Shown in pieces: positions 8,025-14,917 of a stretch of 21,792 bases of DNA. Numbering within the stretch: the first letter of the stretch is position 1; every line of letters begins with the position of its first letter. Source of the stretch: Youngiibacter multivorans (lineage in GTDB: Bacteria; Bacillota; Clostridia; Clostridiales; Clostridiaceae); the NCBI RefSeq assembly GCF_017873395.1, contig NZ_JAGGKC010000039.1, forward strand, positions 1-21,792, written 5' to 3'. The position numbers were made by a program, and so were the translations under genes. Below the pieces are notes generated by a model. The model had not been told where the DNA came from. It was given only the letters and a program-made list of their open reading frames with translations, and did no database searches.

Positions 8025-8548
8025 ATTATCTTGCTCAGGCTGTAAGCCGCAACTGTCTTCGCATCCTTAATCTGTCCGGTCTTGATGTGCTCTATGAATT
8101 CAGCATCAGAAAGCCTGACTAAGGATATGAATTCGTCATCGTCTCCGCCCTTGATCCCCTTTTCCAGTTTTTTGGCCATATACAGATGGATCTTCTCATC
8201 GCAGAATCCCGGAGATGTTGCCAAGGTTGCCAGATGGATCAGGTCATCACACCTGTAGCCCGTTTCCTCCTCAAGCTCCTTAACCGCATTCTCATAGGGT
8301 GTAAGGTTCTTCTCAAGCTTTCCTGCAGGCAGCTCCAGATAAGCCTCTTCCATGGGCTTTCTGTACTGCCTCACAAGAAGGATCTTGTCGTTCTCATCCC
8401 TTGCAAGTATGCATACACCACCCGGATGCCTGACTATCTCCCTGTATGCGGTGTTCCCGTCCTGGACCTCCACCATCTGGGTCTCAAGGGTAATGATCTT
8501 GCCCTGGAACACCTCATTCCTCTCGAGAGTATGTTCAAAAAAATCCAT
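8021..8548 (-). CDS. nudF: ADP-ribose pyrophosphatase-type Nudix hydrolase
   Basis: This family hydrolyses ADP-ribose to AMP and ribose-5-phosphate. The 175-residue protein has the typical ILLVRQYRKPMEEAYLELPAGK approach to the Nudix box. The box itself (residues 76-98) reads G-x5-L-x7-K-E-L-E-E-E-T-G-Y. The catalytic EExxEE-type metal glutamates are kept (E91, E94, E95), but the first Glu of Gx5E is Leu82 and the usual Arg of RE is Lys90. I start at the ATG at 8548, preceded by AAGGATGGTGGA. The longer frame from 8572 has no ribosome site. It overlaps xerD by 4 bases and heads the nudF-xerD-deoB-pdp operon. Neighbouring nudF and xerD is common in Firmicutes. Confidence 0.88.
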   Translation of the reverse strand: MDFFEHTLERNEVFQGKIITLETQMVEVQDGNTAYREIVRHPGGVCILARDENDKILLVRQYRKPMEEAYLELPAGKLEKNLTPYENAVKELEEETGYRCDDLIHLATLATSPGFCDEKIHLYMAKKLEKGIKGGDDDEFISLVRLSDAEFIEHIKTGQIKDAKTVAAYSLSKII

Positions 8549-8615
8549 AAATCCACCATCCTTCAAAATCATTCAGAATCAATATTTTAAGCCGATTATC
8601 CATGTCTACATGCTA

Positions 8616-8644
8616 ATTCTACAATATGTAACTATCCAGTTTAA
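8616..8644 (-). promoter_or_regulatory. Candidate promoter for nudF-xerD-deoB-pdp
   Basis: The minus strand has TAGAAT at 8621-8616 and TTAAAC at 8644-8639, separated by 17 bases, about 70 bases before the nudF start. The -10 box is good and the -35 box weak (3 of 6 matches to TTGACA). Position and spacing are the main support. Confidence 0.35.
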
Positions 8645-8920
8645 ATGGACAATTTGTAAATTATATTATTTGTTATGTAAACCACACCTTTCCATTATCA
8701 AGATTTTAACCAGCTTATGTTTTCATTCATATATAAAGCCAATCTCAAATTGAAGCATAGTTTACGGTATATCGAAAATCCATCAGGATTAAATGAATTG
8801 TTTTCGCTGCATCGAAATCGATTGAGTCAATATTAGAATTAACCCTGTATCAACTAAAGGCAGTATCTAAATTTAAGTGTCCACTTCTTAAGACTTTACA
8901 TCTTATCCAGTTGTAGCAAA

Positions 8921-9037
8921 TTAGGCGGTTACTGCATATCCGTTTCTGATTATTCCAAAGGTGTATACTATGTGCTTTACTATCCTTTTTACCCCATCTC
9001 CAAATGATCCTTGGGAATTCCTTTGGAATTGAGGAGA
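8921..9037 (-). pseudogene. Possible decayed gene fragment (38 residues)
   Basis: A minus-strand frame between two stop codons encodes 38 residues, including GDGVKRIVKHIVYTF and ending IRNGYAVTA before TAA. Its base composition is more gene-like than the AT-rich DNA around it, and it has no start codon or ribosome site. It could be the C-terminal remnant of a mobile-element gene, with TGTCCACTT-like bases about 40 bases downstream, but I cannot name a family and chance is possible. Confidence 0.25.
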
Positions 9038-9225
9038 TTAAGAATATACCTTATGTGATTAAATCTATACTTTTGATTAAATATAATACATAAATATGCT
9101 TTATATTTTTAATGCCTAGTTTAAGTGCTTTCAATTTACAATTTTACCCTCTTTCAATAATAATATAGGTATTGGTGTAAGGTATTTCATAAATAGATGT
9201 CTTTATAAGTGAAAGGCCCTGTATC

Positions 9226-9807
9226 ATGGATTTTGGAGGTGAGGATTTGGATGATTTGGATATAATCGAGCTGTTTAATAAAAGAGATGAGAAAGCTATC
9301 CTTGAAGCTGAAAGAAAATACAGGTCTTATTGCCATGCCATTTCAAACAATATCCTCCGGGACAGGGAAAGTGTGGAAGAATGCCTTAATGACACGTGGC
9401 TTAATGCGTGGAATTCAATACCTCCCCAGGTCCCCGATAATCTGCGCATGTACCTGGCAAAGATCATACGCAACCTTTCATTCAACAGATACAAATCAGC
9501 TATGGCAGTAAAGCGTGGAGGCGGCAAAATATCAGCTATCCTTGATGAGCTTGAGGAATGTTTAGCAGGGCCGTCAGATGTTGAATCAGACCTTATCATT
9601 AAGGAGCTTGGTGAAAGCATAAACCAGTTCGTACATACCTTGTCAGAAAGGGACTGCAACGTGTTTGTCAGAAGATACTTCTATGCAGAATCGATAAAGG
9701 AAATATCCGTTAATTACGGAATCACAGAAAATAATGTAATGGTGTCTTTGAGCCGGACCCGAAAGAGACTTAGGAAGCATTTGCAAAAGGAGGACTATAA
9801 ATTATGA
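9226..9807 (+). CDS. Sigma-70 family (ECF-like) RNA polymerase sigma factor
   Basis: A small sigma factor of up to 193 residues, with the two regions an ECF factor needs. Region 2 spans about residues 12-90, with the ESVEECLNDTWLNAWNSIP segment and the promoter-melting MYLAKIIRNLSFNRYKS helix. Region 4 spans about 130-185, ending in a helix-turn-helix (IKEISVNYGITENNVMVSLS). A basic, Gly-rich linker (VKRGGGKI) joins them. Two starts are possible: ATG at 9226 (weak GAAAGG) or TTG at 9247, which has GGAGGTGAG 7 bases upstream and would give 186 residues. The stop overlaps the next gene by 4 bases (ATGA), so both are co-translated. It is one of only two plus-strand genes here. The target promoters are unknown. 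Confidence 0.85.
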   Translation: MDFGGEDLDDLDIIELFNKRDEKAILEAERKYRSYCHAISNNILRDRESVEECLNDTWLNAWNSIPPQVPDNLRMYLAKIIRNLSFNRYKSAMAVKRGGGKISAILDELEECLAGPSDVESDLIIKELGESINQFVHTLSERDCNVFVRRYFYAESIKEISVNYGITENNVMVSLSRTRKRLRKHLQKEDYKL

Positions 9808-10556
9808 ACAGGGAAACGCTTTTTGAGAGCATTGGTATGCTTGATGAAGACATTCTGGAACGAAGCGAAAAGAAGACCAGGAGAAATTCAGCCAGTATAT
9901 TCATCACACTGGGTACTATTGCCGCCTGCCTGGCACTTATCTTCACCCTTGCATTACCCTCAATCAATAAGCCACTTGAAAACCCTAGTATGCCAGCAGC
10001 ATTTCAAAATGGCATTGCAAAATACATCGACAGTCCGCCATCAGACCTGTCATTCACCAAAGCTGACCTCATATGGCTTTCACAGGAGGATATCTTCAAC
10101 AAGTGGAACACCGCAATATTCAGCGGTACTGTCACAAAGCTGGACAACATGGTCATAGACTTCAAAGGAGACAAGGCATACCGGGCAATTGCTGAGATAC
10201 GAGTCGACAAGATATACAGGGGAGATATTAACAATGGCGATACAGTTTCAGTGCTGCTGCCCTGTCCAATCGGTGAAGGAATCAAGATGACAGGAACTGA
10301 GATAATTTCACAGCTTACTGTTGGCTCCTACGGAATCTTCATGCCAATAGAGTATGATGGAAGTGCTTACTGGGAGCAGAATGGATACACTTTAAAGCTG
10401 CAGGATGTTGCACCATATGGTTTAGCTGACGGTATGAGATTTGCATTCATTGAATCAGAGGATGGAATTGTGTTTGCCAGTGATATGTACCCTGCAATTT
10501 CAGTAGCAAAAACCCTTGAAGATGTTGAGAGCTATATCCTGAGCATGATTGACTGA
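9804..10556 (+). CDS. Membrane protein, probable cognate anti-sigma factor
   Basis: The protein has 250 residues. A short cytoplasmic part (1-29, RETLFESIGMLDEDILERSE plus basic KKTRR) leads into one membrane segment (about 30-52, SIFITLGTIAACLALIFTLA), and about 195 residues should lie outside the cell. Firmicute ECF sigma genes are often followed by single-span proteins with this kind of acidic N-terminal helix, which bind the sigma factor; that role is inferred from position and topology. The zinc anti-sigma HxxxCxxC motif is absent. The outer part has a FSGTVTKLDN...IDFKGD...AEIRVDKIYRGDINNGD pattern, probably beta-rich, which I do not recognise as a named domain. The 4-base overlap with the sigma gene is strong evidence that they work together. 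Confidence 0.7.
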   Translation: MNRETLFESIGMLDEDILERSEKKTRRNSASIFITLGTIAACLALIFTLALPSINKPLENPSMPAAFQNGIAKYIDSPPSDLSFTKADLIWLSQEDIFNKWNTAIFSGTVTKLDNMVIDFKGDKAYRAIAEIRVDKIYRGDINNGDTVSVLLPCPIGEGIKMTGTEIISQLTVGSYGIFMPIEYDGSAYWEQNGYTLKLQDVAPYGLADGMRFAFIESEDGIVFASDMYPAISVAKTLEDVESYILSMID

Positions 10557-10650
10557 ACAAAACGGTTCCAATGCTAATTGTCCCTTTGACTTCATTTAGC
10601 TTGTTCATCATCATATGAAATTCAATTTCTATACTTTATTGAGCAATGAC

Positions 10651-10690
10651 AAAACCGCCTGCCGATTTTTCAATCGACAGGCGGTTTTAT
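10651..10690. terminator. Bidirectional terminator between anti-sigma gene and tRNAs
   Basis: AAAACCGCCTGCCGAT and ATCGACAGGCGGTTTT form a stem of about 16 bp around TTTTCA, with A-runs on one side and T-runs on the other, so it can act on both strands. The single unmatched pair is a G-U wobble on the minus strand but a C-A mismatch on the plus strand, so it is best on the tRNA side. The two transcripts converge here. Confidence 0.88.
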
Positions 10691-10692
10691 TC

Positions 10693-10768
10693 TGGTGGGA
10701 CGTACAGGACTCGAACCTGTGACTTTCACCACGTCAAGATGACACTCTACCAGCTGAGTTAACGTCCC
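10693..10768 (-). tRNA. tRNA-Val (anticodon GAC)
   Basis: A full cloverleaf of 76 bases with CCA encoded: acceptor GGGACGT/ACGTCCC, D stem ACTC/GAGT, anticodon stem TCATC/GGTGA with loop TTGACGT, a 5-base variable region, T arm ACAGG-TTCGAGT-CCTGT and discriminator A. The anticodon GAC reads GUC and GUU. Base 37 is G, where Val tRNAs usually have A. It is second in a two-tRNA unit. Confidence 0.95.
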
Positions 10769-10776
10769 ATGGTCAC

Positions 10777-10850
10777 TGGAGCGGGTAAGGAGGATCGAAC
10801 TCCCATTGCCGGCTTGGGAAGCCGATGCTCTACCATTGAGCTATACCCGC
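10777..10850 (-). tRNA. tRNA-Gly (anticodon CCC)
   Basis: A cloverleaf of 74 bases with CCA encoded: acceptor GCGGGTA/TACCCGC, D stem GCTC/GAGC, anticodon stem TCGGC/GCCGG with loop TTCCCAA, T arm GGGAG-TTCGATC-CTCCT, discriminator T. The anticodon CCC reads GGG only, so it supplements a more general Gly tRNA elsewhere. It is first in the unit, 8 bases from tRNA-Val. Confidence 0.95.
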
Positions 10851-10864
10851 AGGAGCACAAAGTT

Positions 10865-10893
10865 ATTTTAACAAAATACATGAATTAAAGCAA
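10865..10893 (-). promoter_or_regulatory. Promoter of the tRNA-Gly/tRNA-Val unit
   Basis: The minus strand has TTGCTT (10893-10888), a 17-base spacer and TAAAAT (10870-10865), ending 14 bases before the mature 5' end of tRNA-Gly. Both boxes are close to the vegetative sigma consensus and the spacing is ideal. Confidence 0.7.
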
Positions 10894-10942
10894 CATAAAA
10901 ATGAACAACTGGCTGAATTTATTGGGATCAATTTCAAGAATC

Positions 10943-10971
10943 AAGGCTCCGGGCTGTTTTCCCGGAGCCTT
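10943..10971 (-). terminator. Hairpin terminator after spo0A
   Basis: A perfect 11-bp stem (AAGGCTCCGGG/CCCGGAGCCTT) with a 7-base loop lies about 28 bases past the spo0A stop. The following minus-strand bases (GATTCTTG) are only a weak U-tract, but the stem is long and GC-rich. It insulates the tRNA promoter from spo0A. Confidence 0.65.
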
Positions 10972-10998
10972 ATGCATTCAAATCCTTTGAAATGGCCG

Positions 10999-11805
10999 CT
11001 ACTGGTTCTTTCCGATAGTAAGCTTCAGATTGTCGCTTACCATGGCGATGAACTCGGAGTTTGTCGGCTTTGCCTTGTCAAGGATTATGTTGTAGCCGAA
11101 AATCCTGTTCATGTTGTCAATTTGGCCTCTTGACCAGGCGACTTCAATGGAGTGTCTTATCGCCCTTTCAACCCTTGAAGGTGTGGTGTTGAACTTTTTG
11201 CCTATCGCAGGGTACAGCTCCTTGGTCACCGCAGAAAGCAGCTCAAGGTCAGCTATTACAAGAAGGATCGCTTCCCTGAGATACTGGTATCCTTTGATAT
11301 GAGGAGGTATTCCCAGCTCCTGGAGTATTGATGAGACCTCCGATACAAGGTCAGCGCCTTCACCGATTTCAGTCTTCCTCTGGAATTTCTCAACAGGTTC
11401 ATAGTGCTGTTCTGTCTTTTCCTGCTTCTCTTCCATGTTGAAGAGGAGCTTAATCCTGCTTTTTAAGACCTTCATGTCAATGTCCTTGACCATGTAGTAG
11501 TCAGCACCAAGCTGGATTGCTGTCTGAGTTATCTTGTCCTGTGCTATTGCCGAGTATACTATGATCTTCGGCCTGTTATCCATATTCTTGAGCTTCTCAA
11601 GCACACCAAGTCCATCCAGCTGAGGCATTATGATATCCAGGAGAAGAAGGTCCGGTTCTTTCTCCCTTACGATGTCTATAGTCTCCAGTCCGTTTCTTGC
11701 GAGGCCTACCACATTTATCTCAGGATCCGTAGATAAGTATTCTCTTAGTAAATTGCTGATGTCTTTGTTGTCATCTGCAATGACTACGCTGATTTTCTTT
11801 CCCAT
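10999..11805 (-). CDS. spo0A: Spo0A response regulator
   Basis: Spo0A is the phosphorelay-controlled DNA-binding regulator of sporulation and other stationary-phase traits. The 268-residue length is standard. The receiver (1-122) has the acidic pair D11/D12, phospho-acceptor D57 (LLLLDIIMP), S85 and K107. A linker (about 123-150) leads to the Spo0A-specific C-terminal domain, with the near-invariant TPSRVERAIRHSIEVAWSRG recognition helix and KPTNSEFIAM. After K107 the usual PFD reads DID. The ATG follows AAGGGGAC. The AT-rich 120-base leader has a TATAAT at 11848-11843, so it probably has its own promoter. recN lies directly upstream, where spoIVB would be expected in between. Confidence 0.97.
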   Translation of the reverse strand: MGKKISVVIADDNKDISNLLREYLSTDPEINVVGLARNGLETIDIVREKEPDLLLLDIIMPQLDGLGVLEKLKNMDNRPKIIVYSAIAQDKITQTAIQLGADYYMVKDIDMKVLKSRIKLLFNMEEKQEKTEQHYEPVEKFQRKTEIGEGADLVSEVSSILQELGIPPHIKGYQYLREAILLVIADLELLSAVTKELYPAIGKKFNTTPSRVERAIRHSIEVAWSRGQIDNMNRIFGYNIILDKAKPTNSEFIAMVSDNLKLTIGKNQ

Positions 11806-11925
11806 GTCATTGTCCCCTTATCAAGAATTTCGTATTATTTTTATTATAATTCAAAAATCATCTGATTTGTTATATTATTGCTAATTATCTGGAATTATTA
11901 TTTTAATCCGAAATCCTGATTGAAT

Positions 11926-13605
11926 TCATTTTTCATATTTTCGCTTAAGTTCATCCGATTTTCCTATGATGTCCCTGGCAGAGCTGACTGTTATGTCGGA
12001 GATGACGCTGCCGCCGATCATCTTTGCAAGCTCCATGGCCTTTCCCTCAGGATCAAGCCTTCTGACCCTCGTTATTGTTCTTCCGTCCTTTTCCAGTTTC
12101 TCGACGACAAAATGGTTGTCAGAGAAAGCTGCAATCTGAGGCAGGTGTGTCACACAGAATACCTGGAAGCCGTTTGAGAGCGAGTACATCTTTTCTCCTA
12201 CAGCTTCGGCTACCCTTCCGCTTATACCAGTGTCGATCTCATCAAAGATCACTGACGGAGTCCTGTCCTTGGCAATGAAGGCAACCTTCATTGCAAGCAT
12301 GATCCTGGAGAGCTCTCCACCTGATACCACCTTTTCAAGTGGCTTCTTAGGCTCACCAAGGTTTGTGGAAATCAGGAAACTTACCCTGTCCATTCCGGAT
12401 TCCCCTATGCTTCCTTCATTTGCAACCTCAACTGAGAAATCAGCCTTTTCAAGGCCTATGAACTTCATCTCGCTGTTTATCCTTTCAGAAAGGAGCATTC
12501 CGCCTTCCTGCCTACTAAGGGTAATTGCGTTGCCAAGTTCTCTCAGTCTGTCCTCAGTCTTTGCAATCGATGCCTTAATTTCCCCGATTATCGCTTCCTG
12601 ATTCACAATTTCATCAAGCTGCTTCCTTGATTCATCAAGGTGGCGGAGTACCGACTCGGTATCCTTGCCATATTTCTTCTTGAGCATCTCATATGTATGG
12701 AGCCTCTGGTTAACCTGCTCAAGCTCATCCGCATCGAAATAGATTTCCTGGTTCAGCCTTTCAAGGTCCCTTGCCACTTCCTCCATGGAATAGAAGGCTT
12801 CTTCAAGGTCCTTGTGGGCTGCTCCTGCTTTCTCGATTATCTTGGCTACAGTTCCAAGGCTCTTGAGTGCCAGACGACATCTGTCAAGGGCTCCGTCTTC
12901 ACCGTCGAGCATTTCAAGTGCACCGCCAAGTCCAGTTGAAAGCTTCTCAGCATTGACAAGCATATGGAGCTTCTCACCGAGCTCCTTTTCTTCATCAACG
13001 CCAAGCTTTGCATCATCGATATCCTTGATCTGGTAGGCAAGATAGTCAAGGAGCCTCTCCCTGTCCTTGCCACCCTTCATGGATGTGAGCCTTGCCCTGA
13101 GCTTAATAAGCTCCGAGTAATCTTCGGAGTATGCAAGGAACACAGGGTCTCTTTCAATCCCTATGTAGCTGTCCAGGTATTCAAGGTGCCTTGCAGTATC
13201 CAGCAGGTTCTGGTTATTGTGCTGGCCGTGTATGTCCAGGAGCTCCCTGCCTATTTCCTTGAGCTGACCCACAAGGACAGTCCTGCCGTTGACCCTTGCT
13301 GTATTTTTTCCTGATATGAAGGTCTCCCTTGAGACCACAAGCTCATCTTCAAAAGGAATCCCCATGGCTTCCAGTACGGGCTTTACGCCTTCTGTCACTG
13401 AAAAAACAGCCTCAACAAAGGCGCTGTCTGCTCCGGTCCTTATCGCATCCCTTGCGAACTTACCGCCAAGCACAAAGCTTATGGAGTCTATGAGTATTGA
13501 TTTACCTGCTCCGGTTTCACCGGTCAGGATGCTGTAGCCACTGTCAAACGTTATGTCAAGACTGTCTATGAGAGCAAAATTCCTAACATTCAGCTGAATC
13601 AGCAT
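11926..13605 (-). CDS. recN: DNA repair ATPase RecN
   Basis: RecN is an SMC-like ATPase recruited to double-strand breaks. The 559-residue protein has an N-terminal Walker A (GETGAGKS, 29-36). A long charged coiled-coil middle (about 150-360, Leu/Glu/Lys rich) is interrupted by the family-specific central region. The C-terminal head carries the signature VSGGELSRIMLAMK, Walker B with VIFDEIDTGISG, and an H-loop FCVTHLPQIAAFSD. The start has GAGGAAATAGC before it, overlapping the end of argR, with which it is almost contiguous. No clear terminator follows before the spo0A leader. The argR-recN order is classic for Firmicutes. Confidence 0.96.
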   Translation of the reverse strand: MLIQLNVRNFALIDSLDITFDSGYSILTGETGAGKSILIDSISFVLGGKFARDAIRTGADSAFVEAVFSVTEGVKPVLEAMGIPFEDELVVSRETFISGKNTARVNGRTVLVGQLKEIGRELLDIHGQHNNQNLLDTARHLEYLDSYIGIERDPVFLAYSEDYSELIKLRARLTSMKGGKDRERLLDYLAYQIKDIDDAKLGVDEEKELGEKLHMLVNAEKLSTGLGGALEMLDGEDGALDRCRLALKSLGTVAKIIEKAGAAHKDLEEAFYSMEEVARDLERLNQEIYFDADELEQVNQRLHTYEMLKKKYGKDTESVLRHLDESRKQLDEIVNQEAIIGEIKASIAKTEDRLRELGNAITLSRQEGGMLLSERINSEMKFIGLEKADFSVEVANEGSIGESGMDRVSFLISTNLGEPKKPLEKVVSGGELSRIMLAMKVAFIAKDRTPSVIFDEIDTGISGRVAEAVGEKMYSLSNGFQVFCVTHLPQIAAFSDNHFVVEKLEKDGRTITRVRRLDPEGKAMELAKMIGGSVISDITVSSARDIIGKSDELKRKYEK

Positions 13606-13606
13606 G

Positions 13607-14059
13607 CTATTTCCTCATCATTGAACTTATCTTCTCAACGAGGTCCCTCGCCTTCTCGACAGTCCTCACAAGGATGAAGATGGTGTTGTCTCCGGCAATC
13701 GTTCCTGCGATCTCCGTCAGGTCAAGCTGGTCGATGGCTTCAGCAGCAGCAGAAGCTGACGCTGTGATCGTCTTGACTATGACGAACTTGTCTAGAGACT
13801 CAACAGACACGACGGTCTGCTCAAGGATCGACACGAGCTTCTCACCCATATCCTTTCCTTCATCCCTGGAAATGACATACTTGTACCTTCCCTTTGAGTT
13901 CAGCATCTTTACGAGCTGAAGGTTCTTGATGTCCCTTGATACCGTAGCCTGGGTAACGTTGAATCCGAGTCTTCTCAGCTCCTCAGCAAGTTCCTCCTGT
14001 GTCTCGATGTCCTTGTTTGATACTATTTCCAAAATCCTTGATCGTCTGTCCGTTTTCAA
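13607..14059 (-). CDS. argR: Arginine repressor ArgR (TTG start)
   Basis: ArgR is a hexameric repressor/activator of arginine biosynthesis and catabolism that binds arginine. The 150-residue product from TTG at 14059 is the normal length. It starts one base after the nadK stop with a strong AGGGGGG site 6 bases upstream; the longer open frame runs back into nadK and is not supported. The N-terminal winged helix spans about 1-70 (ETQEELAEELRRLGFNVTQA, then TVSRDIKNLQLVK). The C-terminal oligomerisation and arginine-binding domain ends with LTEIAGTIAGDNTIFILVR, where the family usually has GTIAGDDT; Asn replaces the second Asp. It lies between nadK and recN in one dense operon. Confidence 0.95.
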   Translation of the reverse strand: MKTDRRSRILEIVSNKDIETQEELAEELRRLGFNVTQATVSRDIKNLQLVKMLNSKGRYKYVISRDEGKDMGEKLVSILEQTVVSVESLDKFVIVKTITASASAAAEAIDQLDLTEIAGTIAGDNTIFILVRTVEKARDLVEKISSMMRK

Positions 14060-14060
14060 A

Positions 14061-14897
14061 TTATTCCCCCCTGTTAATATCCATTGCTTTATATAATATC
14101 TTCTTTCTAAGTACGCTGAAGTAGTCGTAGTCAGCAAGCCTCAGGACCTTGCAAGGAAATTTGGCCTTGCCTATCCTAATGGTAACGTCCTCGTTAAGGA
14201 CCTCATGCTCCTGTCCGTCAACGGAAAGGTAGTATTCAGCCTCATCCATGTCTACCCGTACCTCGACCTCCTGTGTGCTGTTAAGCACCAGGTTCCTGAC
14301 CCCGTAGGTATGGGGACAGATGGCAGTTATGCATATGGCGTCAGCCGTAGGGTATACTATGGGGCCTCCTGCAGAAAGGTTGTAGGCTGTGGAGCCTGTT
14401 GGAGTGCTCACTATTATCCCGTCGCCCCTGTACCTTGTACAGAAGTTCATGTCGACAAACAGCTCGAAGTCCAGGATGTTGCTGAGGGCGCCCTTTGAGA
14501 CAACTATATCGTTGAGTGCTACATAGCTTTTGGTGATGCCGTCATTCTCGAAGGAACATTCCAGCATCATCCTCTCCTCAATGGAAAAGCTGCCATCTTC
14601 TATGTTCTCTATGGCCTTTCTAAGGTCCTTGATCTCAGCTCCGGTCATGAAGCCTACTGTGCCTATGTTCACTCCAAGGATCGGGAGTCCGTGCCTTGAA
14701 GCTATCCTTGCTGCTGAAAGGAGAGTTCCGTCTCCCCCAAGCACAATGAGAAGCTCCTGGCCGCATATGTCATCAGGTCCCATGACCTTGCTGATGTTGA
14801 CATCAGCAAGCACTTCCCTGAGTATCCTTACGGTCTCAGCCTCGTATATGCCTTCCGGATCTTTTCTCTTGTTGTTGTAAATCCCAATGTTCTTCAT
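14061..14897 (-). CDS. nadK: NAD kinase
   Basis: NadK (EC 2.7.1.23) makes NADP from NAD and ATP, setting the supply of reducing cofactor for biosynthesis. The 278-residue length fits. Hallmarks are LLIVLGGDGTLLSAAR (GGDGT at 54-58), GVNIGTVGFMT, LNDIVVSKG (the NE/D motif) and the diphosphate-binding YRGDGIIVSTPTGSTAYNLS followed by AGGPIVYP. The ATG follows GGAGG with 6 bases of spacing. It lies 20 bases from tlyA; the tlyA-nadK-argR-recN order is conserved in clostridia and bacilli. Nothing is unusual in the active site. Confidence 0.96.
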   Translation of the reverse strand: MKNIGIYNNKRKDPEGIYEAETVRILREVLADVNISKVMGPDDICGQELLIVLGGDGTLLSAARIASRHGLPILGVNIGTVGFMTGAEIKDLRKAIENIEDGSFSIEERMMLECSFENDGITKSYVALNDIVVSKGALSNILDFELFVDMNFCTRYRGDGIIVSTPTGSTAYNLSAGGPIVYPTADAICITAICPHTYGVRNLVLNSTQEVEVRVDMDEAEYYLSVDGQEHEVLNEDVTIRIGKAKFPCKVLRLADYDYFSVLRKKILYKAMDINRGE

Positions 14898-14917
14898 GCA
14901 AAGCCTCCACTGGCAGG

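Larger units (their letters stand above)
8549..9225. other. Gene-poor AT-rich spacer between nudF and the sigma cassette
   Basis: These 677 bases separate divergent transcripts and hold no convincing full gene. The left end carries a candidate minus-strand promoter for nudF, and the right end must hold the plus-strand promoter of the sigma gene. The middle (about 8860-9040) is richer in G+C than its flanks and contains a short decayed-looking minus-strand frame plus the near-palindrome AAGTGTCCACTT at 8875-8886. No riboswitch, tRNA or CRISPR was seen. Confidence 0.6.

Noticed and set aside
8352..8753. A 133-codon plus-strand frame over nudF and the gap
   Set aside because: Most of it is antisense to nudF, and the rest is AT-rich spacer with no ribosome site.
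11806..11925. Spo0A-binding boxes (TGTCGAA) in the spo0A leader
   Set aside because: No convincing match was found in the AT-rich leader.
14060..14137. A longer ArgR starting inside nadK
   Set aside because: The extra 26 residues are nadK read in another frame; the TTG at 14059 has a strong ribosome site and gives the family length.
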